Source: COE1 sp949066965 (GTDB taxonomy: Bacteria > Bacillota > Clostridia > Lachnospirales > Lachnospiraceae). Taken from it: a stretch of 64,000 nucleotides of DNA. Positions 43,706-52,689 of the stretch are shown here, one piece after another. The stretch is taken from positions 1-64,000 of the forward strand of contig CARTDA010000019.1 of assembly GCA_949066965.1 (NCBI GenBank), written 5' to 3'. Below the pieces are notes generated by a model. That model was not told the DNA's origin. It searched no databases and saw only the letters and a list, made by a program, of their open reading frames with translations. The translations under genes were made by a program, and so were the position numbers. Numbering within the stretch: position 1 is the first letter of the stretch; the number at the start of each line of letters is the position of its first letter.

Positions 43706-44424
43706 ATTTCTTTCTTAATCTTAGCCAAATAAAAATTATGTACTAATTGAAGACCATTTAGTATCATTTTTTCATCATCTGAAATATTAATTGTCCAACT
43801 TCTCAATGGGTCATTATTATGCTTTGGGATATCAATTTCGATATGAAATGGAAGAAATTCAATACTACATCCAATTTCATTACAATACTTTTTTAAGCTA
43901 TATATAGAAAAATAATTCCACCCGCGTTCCCAGTCACATTCCCTATCAGAATACTTTGACCGTATAATGATATCCAGATTCTCAGGATTAAAAATCCCAA
44001 AAATATAAAGAAATCCATTTTTCTTTAGAAAATCCAAAGCATTTTGAATGATTGGTCTAAAATCGTCAAATATGCTAAGAACCCCCAACATCGTCACAAA
44101 ATCGCAATCCTGCAGTTCTCCCATTTTGTCGCTATATGTATCTGGACTTGAAATATCCCCTAATACTGTTTTAATTCCTTGTTCTGTATTAACTCTTTCC
44201 AGCAATTCAGGTAGTATATCTATTCCAATTAATTCTGCATTTTGATAGGCATTTCTTAGAAAAAACAGAAAACTTCCCGTCCCACATCCTATGTCTATCA
44301 TTTTGAAACTTTCTGCGTTAAAATCCTTCGATATCTCTCTTTCAATAAACTTAAAATACTCTTTTGGTCTTTCTTTATAGTCCTCATTTAAATACAAATA
44401 ATCGTGTGTTCTTTCGACTTTCAT
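43702..44424 (-). CDS. SAM-dependent methyltransferase
   Basis: A 240-residue class I methyltransferase with no extra module. MIDIGCGTGSFLFFLRNAY binds SAM, then ELIGIDILPELLERV, CDFVTMLGVLSIFDD and FLKKNGFLYIFGIFN. The ATG at 44424 has GGAG eight bases upstream. It follows the amidotransferase of the nonulosonate pathway, so methylation of the nonulosonate or its substituent is a reasonable inference; methylated nonulosonates are known from other bacteria. Confidence 0.82.
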   Translation of the reverse strand: MKVERTHDYLYLNEDYKERPKEYFKFIEREISKDFNAESFKMIDIGCGTGSFLFFLRNAYQNAELIGIDILPELLERVNTEQGIKTVLGDISSPDTYSDKMGELQDCDFVTMLGVLSIFDDFRPIIQNALDFLKKNGFLYIFGIFNPENLDIIIRSKYSDRECDWERGWNYFSIYSLKKYCNEIGCSIEFLPFHIEIDIPKHNNDPLRSWTINISDDEKMILNGLQLVHNFYLAKIKKEI

Positions 44425-44457
44425 CACTCATTCTCCATGTCAAAAAATTTATCCTGC

Positions 44458-45567
44458 TTATTTCCATACTGGGTTTTTCAGTATCCATTCACCAAAATCA
44501 TTTTTTTCAAACAGATCCCTGTTGTAAAACTTGTCCACTATACTCCAAAATTCCGTCTCGGAATATCCACAAAATTCACAAAAATCCCTGACACATAACG
44601 GATCCAGAAATGCATCATGCTTTTTTACCAGTTCGATTGCTTCATGCCTGTTAATCAATCCATAACGAACATATCTGGACGCATAATCTGTCGCAAAAGC
44701 ATGTCCAAATTTAGGATACTTCATCCAGGGATGAACAAGATACGCACGGCTGTCCACCTGGTCAAAATTTTCAATATGCTGGCTTCTGTCCCACTCATGC
44801 TGCAAATCATGAAATCCCCTGGATTTTGCAAATTGATAATTACTGACACTATTCCATTCTTTGAAATAGGATATATAAATTGGATCCAATTGCTCCATTT
44901 CTTCATGAGAAGGCGCTTTAAGCATAGACAGCGATCTCACATCAATTCCAATATCCTGCAGCTCTTTATCTTCAATGTCGCTTGCTACTCCATTATTTAA
45001 CTGGCCTTTTGCGGAATATGTCTCTTCACCATCATTTCCGCCATACTCATAGCTCACATTCTCACCATATACCAATAATGGCGTATTAAATTGCAAAGCC
45101 ATAATTAAGGGATATGTATAAATCAGCCTGTCGATAAACCAAGTGGGCTTTCCATACTTTTCAAACGTATATTTCATTACTTTTTTCTGCGTTTTGATAT
45201 CGGGCTTCAAGCTAATTATATTGCACCCAAATTCTTCAGAAAGATTTTGGATGTTATGTTTTCCAGCCTCGGTCATTTTGAAATTATCCTCGACACTAAA
45301 AAGTATCGGGTTCATTTTCATGACTTCTTTCATCAAAAAAACCTGATAATGACTGTCTTTTCCACCGCTCACCGCAATGGCACAATCATAGCCAGTTCCA
45401 TTCATTCCGCGATACTTATCACATATTTTTTCAAATTCTTTCTGCCTTTTGTTCCAGTCTGTCAACTTTCTTTTCTCGTACGATTGACAAGCAGAACACA
45501 CTCCTTCCCCATTAAAAGTAATTCCCGGTCTTGTATCCGGCATGACACATCTTTTGCAATACCTCAT
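44458..45567 (-). CDS. N-acetyl sugar amidotransferase (PseA/PtmG/WbpG family)
   Basis: A 369-residue PP-loop ATP pyrophosphatase-type amidotransferase. A zinc-knuckle-like start YCKRCVMPDTRPGI with CSACQSYE precedes the PP-loop AVSGGKDSHY near residue 67. Later RFG-type segments and CEFCGYSE with DKFYNRDLF agree with the family length. Members convert an N-acetyl group to acetamidino on nonulosonic acids or glucosamine derivatives. It follows the CMP-nonulosonate synthetase gene. A partner glutaminase (HisH-like) is not seen in this window, so it may use free ammonia or a distant subunit. Confidence 0.88.
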   Translation of the reverse strand: MRYCKRCVMPDTRPGITFNGEGVCSACQSYEKRKLTDWNKRQKEFEKICDKYRGMNGTGYDCAIAVSGGKDSHYQVFLMKEVMKMNPILFSVEDNFKMTEAGKHNIQNLSEEFGCNIISLKPDIKTQKKVMKYTFEKYGKPTWFIDRLIYTYPLIMALQFNTPLLVYGENVSYEYGGNDGEETYSAKGQLNNGVASDIEDKELQDIGIDVRSLSMLKAPSHEEMEQLDPIYISYFKEWNSVSNYQFAKSRGFHDLQHEWDRSQHIENFDQVDSRAYLVHPWMKYPKFGHAFATDYASRYVRYGLINRHEAIELVKKHDAFLDPLCVRDFCEFCGYSETEFWSIVDKFYNRDLFEKNDFGEWILKNPVWK

Positions 45568-45578
45568 CTTCTACTCCC

Positions 45579-46268
45579 TTACCCATTCTGTCTCTTTAAT
45601 AAAAAATCCGCGTACTCAAAATCCAGTTCTGTATCGATGTCAATGGATTCTCTCTGTTTCATTATGTAAGCATATGAATTTTCACCATAAAAGGATCTTA
45701 TTTCTTTTAAGGCAGTTACTTTTGATATATAAATTGCCCCATTTAATCTGTAAAATTTTTGCAGCTCCTGTCTTCTTAAATTATTTTCACTCTTAATAAA
45801 TTCAAACAGACTCCAATCATCTGGTAATATACCGCTCAATAATGGACTATGTTCACACTCACATACACTGACAACTGAATCAGCATTTTTTTCATAAAAT
45901 AAATCAAAAGCTTCATTAAGATTTTTATATGTCCTCAGTGGCGATGTCGGCTGAAGCATGACAATATTGTCAAAGTACTTTTCTCTTTTTTCATATTCAT
46001 CCAATACTTCCAACAACACATCTACTGATTTCGACATATCTTCTGAATTTCTATTACTTCTTAAAAATGGCACAACTGCACCAAACTTCTTAGCTATGTC
46101 TGCATATACATCACTATCTGTCGATACCATCACCTCATCAATATAATGACTTTGCAATGCACTTTCTATTGTATAGGCAATTAAAGGTTTACCATTTAAT
46201 TGCCTTATATTTTTATTTTTTATGCCTTTTGAGCCGCTGCGTGCTGTTATAACTGCTAATGTATTCAT
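45579..46268 (-). CDS. legF: CMP-legionaminate/N-acylneuraminate cytidylyltransferase
   Basis: A 229-residue CMP-nonulosonate synthetase. LAVITARSGSKGIKNKNIRQLNGKPLI is the CTP-binding start typical of NeuA/LegF/PseF. VMLQPTSPLRTYKNL, YRLNGAIYI and the late IDIDTELDFEYA complete the active site. It activates the finished nonulosonic acid with CTP before transfer. Legionaminate is favoured because LegB-, LegG- and LegI-type genes lie just upstream and no PseB/PseG is present. Confidence 0.92.
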   Translation of the reverse strand: MNTLAVITARSGSKGIKNKNIRQLNGKPLIAYTIESALQSHYIDEVMVSTDSDVYADIAKKFGAVVPFLRSNRNSEDMSKSVDVLLEVLDEYEKREKYFDNIVMLQPTSPLRTYKNLNEAFDLFYEKNADSVVSVCECEHSPLLSGILPDDWSLFEFIKSENNLRRQELQKFYRLNGAIYISKVTALKEIRSFYGENSYAYIMKQRESIDIDTELDFEYADFLLKRQNG

Positions 46269-46280
46269 ATTTCTGCCCCA

Positions 46281-46940
46281 TTACTCAATTTCTTTTATCA
46301 CCCTAAATGCCTCCGCAAATAACACGCCCGCCTGTGTTCCTCTGACAGCGGCTAATGATTTTATTGTGTCTATACTCCTAGGAAAAGGAACATCTCCCAA
46401 TTCCGTATCATATATACTAAGTGCTTCTATTTTTTTATCCATATAATCTGTAATATCCACATATAAATTGGGTTTAAATATATCATATGGCATCCCAAAA
46501 TCCGTTTCAGAAACTATTTCCATTGTCAATATTCTTTTAATGTAACTCCTGCGAAAAATTTTTGAGCATGCATATGCTGATTCAAATACATATTTATGGT
46601 CAGAATGTACATCATTATAATCAGGTAAAATAATGCAATCAGGCTTAATCTTATCAAATACTGTGCCTATAGAACTAACAAGTTCTGACTTAATATTGTC
46701 ACTTAATTCTGCTGGTGGATATCCTAAATTTATAAATTCTTTAAATTGATAAAATTCTCTTATTGCCTCAATCTGTTTTTTTCGATTCGATACATACTCC
46801 TTACTATACCTATCCCCAGACTTTACATCAGTCACATTTAGCCAATACATTTCATTTCCCAAATTCCTTAATTTTGAAATGCTTCCTCCTGCCCCTAAGG
46901 TCTCATCATCAGGGTGCGGAGATACTACTAAAACTTTCAT
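46281..46940 (-). CDS. PIG-L-family zinc deacetylase
   Basis: A 219-residue LmbE/PIG-L protein. The zinc motif SPHPDDETLGAGGSI is at residues 7-21 and the third ligand lies in NDVHSDHKY near 130. Family members remove N-acetyl from GlcNAc-type groups. Next to two formyltransferases and an amidotransferase it may expose an amine so that another acyl group can be added to the sugar. It is in one operon with legF and legG; start ATG 46940 has GAGGA upstream. Confidence 0.88.
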   Translation of the reverse strand: MKVLVVSPHPDDETLGAGGSISKLRNLGNEMYWLNVTDVKSGDRYSKEYVSNRKKQIEAIREFYQFKEFINLGYPPAELSDNIKSELVSSIGTVFDKIKPDCIILPDYNDVHSDHKYVFESAYACSKIFRRSYIKRILTMEIVSETDFGMPYDIFKPNLYVDITDYMDKKIEALSIYDTELGDVPFPRSIDTIKSLAAVRGTQAGVLFAEAFRVIKEIE

Positions 46941-46990
46941 TGTATTTTTTCCTCATATTTTCTTACCCAATACATACCAAAACACAAAAC

Positions 46991-47878
46991 TCATAAATAC
47001 ATTCCTATCTGTGGGTCAAAACATTCATCAAAGCGCAAAACTTCTATCATCCCCTTTCCTGTTTTAACAATAAAACTTCTTCTCTCGCATATATCTACGA
47101 TCTTTCCTGGCTCAATATTCTTGTATTGTTCATCACTAACTTCCCTTGCTTCCCAAACCTTATACTCATATCCATTATATTCAAAGTGTGCTCCAACATA
47201 TGGTTCTGACAGTGCCCTTACCAAATTGTAAATATTTCTCCCCGACATTCTCCAATCTATTTTTCCGTCAACTTTACCTCGTTTCCGCCACGTATTTCCC
47301 TTTTGCCCTTCAAAATCAACAACCTTCACATTATTAGTACATATATCATGCCATACCTTTTTTAACTGAACCTTTGCAACATCCATTATTTTATTATATA
47401 AAGTCCTAGCATTGTCCTCATATGATACCAATACCCGTTCCTGCGATATAACCTTTCCTGTATCAGCCATTTCATCTAAAACAAAGAAACTTGATGCAGT
47501 TTCATCCAATCCCAATACAAGCGTCCATATCAAAGGATGCCGTCCTCTGTTCCATGGAAGTTTTGTTGGATGAAAACCAATCACGCCTTTAGGAAACATA
47601 TTGAGCAAATCACTTTTTAATAACTGCGACCATCCCAAACAAAAGCCTATATCCGGATTTAACTTCCGCAAAAATTGAAAACTTTCTTTGTCATTGATAT
47701 TTTCTACATAAAGACACGGAATATTATTTTTTTTACCAATATCTGATAAATCCATAAAATCAGCATTAAATTTTGATTCTTTTTTTGTTATAATTCCAAC
47801 AATATTAGCATTTTCTTGCAATAATGTTCTTAAAAATATTGCGGAGGATTCAACACAGCCAATAAATACTACTTTCAT
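46991..47878 (-). CDS. Sugar N-formyltransferase-like protein, copy 2
   Basis: A 295-residue protein of the methionyl-tRNA formyltransferase superfamily. The catalytic part shows GFHPTKLPWNRGRHPLIW, with the expected His, and DEMADTGKVISQE, with the catalytic Asp; the C-terminal domain starts near WRMSGRNIYNLVRALSEPY. It should transfer a formyl group from N10-formyl-THF to an amino sugar rather than to tRNA. The ATG at 47878 lies just after the legG stop, with GGAG nine bases upstream. An A8 run occurs within it near 47727. Confidence 0.85.
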   Translation of the reverse strand: MKVVFIGCVESSAIFLRTLLQENANIVGIITKKESKFNADFMDLSDIGKKNNIPCLYVENINDKESFQFLRKLNPDIGFCLGWSQLLKSDLLNMFPKGVIGFHPTKLPWNRGRHPLIWTLVLGLDETASSFFVLDEMADTGKVISQERVLVSYEDNARTLYNKIMDVAKVQLKKVWHDICTNNVKVVDFEGQKGNTWRKRGKVDGKIDWRMSGRNIYNLVRALSEPYVGAHFEYNGYEYKVWEAREVSDEQYKNIEPGKIVDICERRSFIVKTGKGMIEVLRFDECFDPQIGMYL

Positions 47879-47883
47879 TGTTA

Positions 47884-49050
47884 TTAACTCCATTTAATAT
47901 CATAAAAATGCTTCTTTATATTAATTCCTGATGCCAAATAACATTTTATTGTACTTAACACTAATTCTGATGTGCTTTTACCCTCATATGGATTGACTAC
48001 ATCCTGCAACTCATTATTTCTATACATTACTTGAGCTGTATATATTGCATTTTCTATTTCGCTTACAGAACATCCGCAATCAATAACGCTTTCACCTCGC
48101 ATACGTCCCTTTTGCCTATCCCCAATATTAACCGTAGGAATATGAAAAGAAGGCGCTTCTATAATACCACTTGATGAATTCCCGACAACCATTTCGCAAT
48201 ATTTTAGCATACTTAAATACTTCACCATCCCTAGAGAAGTATACGCAACAGCTCTCCTTTCATTATTGTTAACATATTCATCAATCTTTTGATTAATTTC
48301 CCTTCCATTCGTATCAGAATTTGCTTTTGTAAATACAAACTGATATTCCTTGAAACTGTCTAATGCCTTCAAAAGATTCTCAAATTGTTCTTTAGCGGTA
48401 TTATTTTCAAGCGTTACCGGATGAAATGAAATCATCATAAATGGTCTGTCTAATCTAATGCACAAATTATCTTCTAATTCTTTTCTGCTCATTAGTTTTT
48501 GTGTTTTAATATTTTCAATTCCCAATGCTCCAACACATTTTACCCTCTCAGGATGCTCGCCAAGCTGTATTACTCTATTTCTGTAAGTTTCTGTTGATGT
48601 AAAATGCAATATACTCATTTTAGTTATCGTATGACGAATCGAATCGTCAATAAGTCCTTCTGTTAACTCGCCGCCGTGTATATGCGCTATGGGAATTCTA
48701 TGTACCATTGCTGCCGTAGCTGCCGCAAGTGCCTCGTACCTGTCACCTAATATCACCACAATATCCGGTTTTATCCTCGTAAAAATATCTGCAAAACCAA
48801 TCATTCCCAATCCTATTGACTTTGCAATGCCATTTGGTGTATCAGAACTTAACAGCATTTCATTACGCTCAGTTATCTCAAATCCATCCTCCTCTATCTC
48901 TCGATAAGTAAGTCCAAATTCAGGGGATAAATGCATCCCTGTCACTACAAGCTGCAATTCAACACCACTGTCATCGCTTATTTTTTTTATTAACGGTTTC
49001 AATAAGCCATACTCTGCCCGTGTTCCTGTTATGACACATATTTTTTTCAT
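47884..49050 (-). CDS. legG: Hydrolysing UDP/GDP-HexNAc 2-epimerase (LegG/NeuC type)
   Basis: A 388-residue enzyme that releases the nucleotide and inverts C2 to give the mannosamine-type sugar used by nonulosonate synthases. VITGTRAEYGLLKPLI, GMHLSPEFG, VVILGDRYEALAAATA, HIHGGELTEGLIDDSIRH and GNSSSGIIEAPSF match the NeuC/LegG group. ATG 49050 with GGGAG six bases before is preferred over 49074. Its gene overlaps no neighbour but lies 16 bases after the legI stop. Confidence 0.92.
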   Translation of the reverse strand: MKKICVITGTRAEYGLLKPLIKKISDDSGVELQLVVTGMHLSPEFGLTYREIEEDGFEITERNEMLLSSDTPNGIAKSIGLGMIGFADIFTRIKPDIVVILGDRYEALAAATAAMVHRIPIAHIHGGELTEGLIDDSIRHTITKMSILHFTSTETYRNRVIQLGEHPERVKCVGALGIENIKTQKLMSRKELEDNLCIRLDRPFMMISFHPVTLENNTAKEQFENLLKALDSFKEYQFVFTKANSDTNGREINQKIDEYVNNNERRAVAYTSLGMVKYLSMLKYCEMVVGNSSSGIIEAPSFHIPTVNIGDRQKGRMRGESVIDCGCSVSEIENAIYTAQVMYRNNELQDVVNPYEGKSTSELVLSTIKCYLASGINIKKHFYDIKWS

Positions 49051-49066
49051 GATAATCTCCCTGCTG

Positions 49067-50065
49067 TCAATCAATCATCTCATCTGCCGTATAATCTCTG
49101 CCTGCAATTGTTCCAATTATTTCATCCCACTTCATCGGGCTTATTCCATTTCCAGGACGTTTTGTTGTCAGGTTTTCTTCTGTAAACTGCTCTCCCTTTC
49201 GAATATCTGTAGCTGCCACAATACTTTTTCTGACAACAACTATATTTTCGATCTCTGATTCAGACATTTGTTTTTTGCCATTTCCCAAAGCAATTTCTGT
49301 CTTTCTTATTCCCTCTACCATCTGCTTGAGCTCATGCGGTTCAATGCTTGCCTTATGATCGGGTCCTTCCATGTTTTTATCCAGTGTAAAATGCTTTTCT
49401 ATCACGGTCGCCCCAAGTGCTGTTGCCGCAATAGGTATTTCAATTCCCTGTGTATGGTCAGAGTATCCAACTGGAAGATTGAATCTTTCATGCATTTTTA
49501 CCATTGCAAGCAAATTAACATCCTGCATGGGCGTTGGATACTGTGTATTGCAGTGAAGCAGTGTAATATTCCCTGTCCCATTATTCTTAAGTATATCAAC
49601 TGCTGTTTTCACTTCTTCCATACTGCTCATTCCGGTTGAAAGTATAACTCTTTTCTGCTGCCTTGCAACTTCTCTTAAATACGGCAGATTTATTATCTCA
49701 CCTGATGGTATCTTAAAAATCTGCATTCCTAACCCGGACAAAAATTTGATACTTTCTATATCAAACGGAGATGACAGAAACACAATGTTTCTGTTATCAC
49801 AGTATTCCATTAATTCCTTGTGCATCTGTTGTGTCAATTCCAGTTTCTTTAACATTTCAAACTGTGATTCCGTCCTGTCAGTTGTTTCAAGCTGATATTT
49901 CGCTTTCTTCGCATTTTTACACACAAGTTTCTCTGCCTTAAAAGTCTGAAACTTGACTGCGTCTGCACCTGCCTTAGCTGCCGTATCTATCAGCTGTTTT
50001 GCAATTCTGATGTCACCGTTATGGTTTACACCCGCCTCTGCTATTACAAATACCTTACTATTCAT
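49067..50065 (-). CDS. legI: Legionaminate/N-acylneuraminate synthase (LegI/NeuB type)
   Basis: A 332-residue synthase that condenses a 2,4-diacetamido (or similar) hexose with phosphoenolpyruvate to the nine-carbon sugar acid. FVIAEAGVNHNGD starts the barrel; GADAVKFQTF, KIPSGEI, LSTGMSSM, LLHCNTQYPTP, GYSDHTQGI and EKHFTLD line the site. The C-terminal SAF-like antifreeze domain begins near residue 275 (VVVRKSIVAATDIRKGE). It overlaps the formyltransferase gene by eight bases. Confidence 0.94.
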   Translation of the reverse strand: MNSKVFVIAEAGVNHNGDIRIAKQLIDTAAKAGADAVKFQTFKAEKLVCKNAKKAKYQLETTDRTESQFEMLKKLELTQQMHKELMEYCDNRNIVFLSSPFDIESIKFLSGLGMQIFKIPSGEIINLPYLREVARQQKRVILSTGMSSMEEVKTAVDILKNNGTGNITLLHCNTQYPTPMQDVNLLAMVKMHERFNLPVGYSDHTQGIEIPIAATALGATVIEKHFTLDKNMEGPDHKASIEPHELKQMVEGIRKTEIALGNGKKQMSESEIENIVVVRKSIVAATDIRKGEQFTEENLTTKRPGNGISPMKWDEIIGTIAGRDYTADEMID

Positions 50066-50951
50066 GATTTATCAAGCGATCCCCCACTCTTACGTTCCCC
50101 GAATATGTATACTCCGTTATTTCCAGCATCGTGTCGCCTGTTTTTACCAGAAAACCGTCTGCTGTCTTTCCAATAATCTGTCCGGGAATATTTTTATAGG
50201 GATGCGCACCCTTAACCATTCTGGATTTATTTATGGATATTTTTATTCCGTTAATCCATGATACTGCCTGAGGTCCTGGAGTGCATAATGCCCTGATAAA
50301 GTTAAATATATCCCTGCTGCCCTGATTCCAGTCAAGAATTTCATCACCTTCCCTGCGCATTCCGCAGTACATACCTATTGGGTCAATATCTGCCTGTTTT
50401 ACAGTATTTACTTCATTGCTCTGAATCATTTTTACCGCTCTGTAAAGGACATCTGCACATCCATCATAGGCTCTTTCAAGCAGTGTCGCATAATCATCCT
50501 GATCTGTAATCGGATATGTTTCCTGTAAAATAATATCTCCTGTATCTATCCCACTATCTATATAATGTACTGTAATACCAAATTCTCGTTCATCGTTTAT
50601 CAATGCCCAGTTCAGTATATTTCTCCCCCTGTAAAAAGGAAGCTTTCCAGCATGACAGTTTATTGTTTTATATCGAGGAAGATTCATTATTTCTTCCCTG
50701 AATATCTGGTTGAATGACATTGAAACAAATAAATCTGCATTATATTTTCTTACATTTCCTATGAACTCCGCAGAATTAATATTGCTGCTTATTTCAATGG
50801 GAATATTATATGAATCTGCCAAATGAAATAAAAATTCATCTTTCCTGTCATATCTCACTGTCATAAAAACAATTTCCATTGTTTTGTCATTTACAATCTT
50901 ATCGAAAGCTTTATGTGCCCACGGTCCATCCGCAAAATACCCTATTCTCAT
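50058..50951 (-). CDS. Sugar N-formyltransferase-like protein, copy 1
   Basis: A 297-residue member of the formyltransferase superfamily. TINCHAGKLPFYRGRNILNW has the Asn and His of the active site and YIDSGIDTGDII the catalytic Asp. The C-terminal OB-like domain ends in GNVRVGDRL. It is only distantly related to copy 2 and probably formylates another amine. Its ATG overlaps the neuD stop (ATGA) and has only a weak GGA upstream, so translation probably depends on ribosomes finishing neuD, which contains a G10 tract. Confidence 0.85.
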   Translation of the reverse strand: MRIGYFADGPWAHKAFDKIVNDKTMEIVFMTVRYDRKDEFLFHLADSYNIPIEISSNINSAEFIGNVRKYNADLFVSMSFNQIFREEIMNLPRYKTINCHAGKLPFYRGRNILNWALINDEREFGITVHYIDSGIDTGDIILQETYPITDQDDYATLLERAYDGCADVLYRAVKMIQSNEVNTVKQADIDPIGMYCGMRREGDEILDWNQGSRDIFNFIRALCTPGPQAVSWINGIKISINKSRMVKGAHPYKNIPGQIIGKTADGFLVKTGDTMLEITEYTYSGNVRVGDRLINHE

Positions 50952-51628
50952 ACGGCACGTTTTCCGAAAAGGGTTAAGGTTGTATTATACCCCCCCCCCG
51001 CATTTTGCATTCTGTTGCTATTTATCATTTTGTATGCCTCCACATCTCTATTTATTGTCACTCCTGCTCCTATAATGCAGCCAATTCCTATCGTCCTTTC
51101 CTGAATCACTGTCGCGTTTGCCCCTATTAAAGTCCGACTTCCGACAGACACACCACCGCACAGTACACTACCAACTGCTATGTGTGAAAATTCCCCAATT
51201 ACACAGTCATGTTCGACAACCGCTCCCGTATTGATAATACACATGCTGCCAATCCTTGCGTTTGCATTGATAATCACATTCTTTCCAATAAATATGCCGT
51301 CTCCAAGTACTGCATTTTTTGAGACAACTGCTGTGCTGTCAATAATATTCGGTACTGTATAACCGATGTTTTTTAGCTGGTTATACAGGCGGTTCCTAGT
51401 ATCACCATGCCCCATAAATCCTATTGTAATAAAGGCGTTTCTAATCCCCTCATCATAATACCTTTTAATCGCTTCATCAGTATCCAAAACCGGATAATCC
51501 CTATAATACTTTCCCTGCATTTCTTCTGTGTCAAGAAATCCTACAATATTATATTTACAACCTTGTTCAATAGTGTCGACAACACTATGTGCATGACCGC
51601 CTGCTCCAAGTAAAATAATGTTTTCCAT
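50948..51628 (-). CDS. neuD: NeuD/PglD-type sugar O- or N-acetyltransferase with G10 tract
   Basis: A 226-residue left-handed beta-helix acetyltransferase. Residues 1-70 are a Rossmann-like half (ENIILLGAGGHAHSVVD) and the rest carries hexapeptide repeats (AVLGDGIFIGKNVIINANARIGS, GAVVEHDCVIGEFSHIAVGS). It uses acetyl-CoA and could supply the 4-N-acetyl step of legionaminate, normally done by LegH, or acetylate the product. The codons for AGGG at residues 211-214 form a run of ten G (50990-50999). One-base slippage would cut the last dozen residues and separate the stop from the next start codon. Confidence 0.88.
   Translation of the reverse strand: MENIILLGAGGHAHSVVDTIEQGCKYNIVGFLDTEEMQGKYYRDYPVLDTDEAIKRYYDEGIRNAFITIGFMGHGDTRNRLYNQLKNIGYTVPNIIDSTAVVSKNAVLGDGIFIGKNVIINANARIGSMCIINTGAVVEHDCVIGEFSHIAVGSVLCGGVSVGSRTLIGANATVIQERTIGIGCIIGAGVTINRDVEAYKMINSNRMQNAGGGYNTTLTLFGKRAV
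50990..50999. repeat. Homopolymer C10 (G10 on the coding strand) in neuD
   Basis: Ten consecutive C on the plus strand, inside an AT-rich gene. In the present phase neuD ends at 50948, overlapping the next ATG. With eleven G the frame stops at about 50985, and with nine at about 50974, leaving 34 or 23 bases before the downstream start. A classical phase-variation substrate. Confidence 0.9.
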
Positions 51629-51633
51629 TATGA

Positions 51634-52671
51634 TCAGCCCCCTAGTCTTGCCTTCATTTTTTCAAGTTCATTAATCTGCCCCATATCAAGCCAAGAATCC
51701 TCACTAACCGGATAAACACCTATTTTTTTTCCTTCCTCCATGTATTTTTGAATAACTGACGGAAAATCTACAGGTTTATTTTGCTCCATGCGCTCTATTA
51801 CTTCAGGTTCTACAAAATAGCATCCTGTATTTACCAAAAATGTCATATTAGGTTTCTCTTGTATCGACTTGAGTGCTCCACCATCTTCAACATTTACAAC
51901 ACCATATGGAATCTCAAAATTTTTTAATGAACATACCATTGTAATCAGATTTTTTGATTCTTCATGCAATTTGTATGCTTTCGACAAATCTTCATCTATC
52001 AAAATATCACAATTTGTCAAAATAAATGTATCCTTTATTTTTCCCTGTAAAAGGCTCAAACCGCCTCCTGTACCAAGTGTCTTTTGCTCTGCTACAAATT
52101 CAAGCTGGTATTCCTTATCTATGTCATTAAAATATGCTTTAATCATGTTCCTTTTATAGTTCACTATCATATAAAAATGATTACATCCATACAAGCAAAA
52201 ACGGTTTATAATATGTTCAACTATCGGATAATCACCAATAGGTATCAATGGTTTGGGCAAAATATTCGTATATGGTGAAAGCCTTGCCCCAAATCCACCT
52301 GCCATAATAACAACCGGGATTTTTTTTTTAAACATTCCATGTTCCTGTACTGAATCATTTATAAAAACAACTTTTTTAATTACATGATTTTTATCCACAA
52401 TTGGAATAGCATCAATTCCATACTCTTTCATAGTTCGTATTGCCAGGGCTTCTTGTTCTTCGCAAAGAAACTTTGGGTGATAATTCGCTACATACTTAAC
52501 TGAACGCTGCAAATCCCCTTTTTTCAGTATCCACCGGCGAATATCACCATCTGTAACAGTTGCAAGTAATTTATGATTTTGATGTACAAAAAGTATCTTT
52601 CTTGCATTTTGATCAAGCAAATTTATGGCATCTAATACGGACTTGTCTTCTTCTATATAAATGTCGTTCAT
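51634..52671 (-). CDS. CBS-domain sugar nucleotidyltransferase (PtmE-like)
   Basis: A 345-residue protein with two CBS motifs in residues 1-110 (TVTDGDIRRWILK, IPIVDKNHVI) and a nucleotidyltransferase domain from residue 118 (IPVVIMAGGFGARLSPYTNILPKP, LTNCDILIDED, NTGCYFVEP). The layout is that of Campylobacter PtmE, the GDP-glucosamine-type guanylyltransferase that opens legionaminate synthesis. Its position next to legB agrees. A run of ten A (coding strand) encodes the lysines at the domain junction. The CBS pair may sense an adenine nucleotide. Confidence 0.87.
   Translation of the reverse strand: MNDIYIEEDKSVLDAINLLDQNARKILFVHQNHKLLATVTDGDIRRWILKKGDLQRSVKYVANYHPKFLCEEQEALAIRTMKEYGIDAIPIVDKNHVIKKVVFINDSVQEHGMFKKKIPVVIMAGGFGARLSPYTNILPKPLIPIGDYPIVEHIINRFCLYGCNHFYMIVNYKRNMIKAYFNDIDKEYQLEFVAEQKTLGTGGGLSLLQGKIKDTFILTNCDILIDEDLSKAYKLHEESKNLITMVCSLKNFEIPYGVVNVEDGGALKSIQEKPNMTFLVNTGCYFVEPEVIERMEQNKPVDFPSVIQKYMEEGKKIGVYPVSEDSWLDMGQINELEKMKARLGG
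52320..52329. repeat. Homopolymer T10 (A10 on the coding strand) in the PtmE-like gene
   Basis: Ten T on the plus strand encode KKK at residues 115-117, exactly between the CBS pair and the nucleotidyltransferase domain. A one-base change would remove the whole catalytic domain. An internal ATG (residue 113) with AGGA upstream lies immediately before the tract. Confidence 0.85.
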
Positions 52672-52689
52672 ATATCCCTCTGTAAAAAT

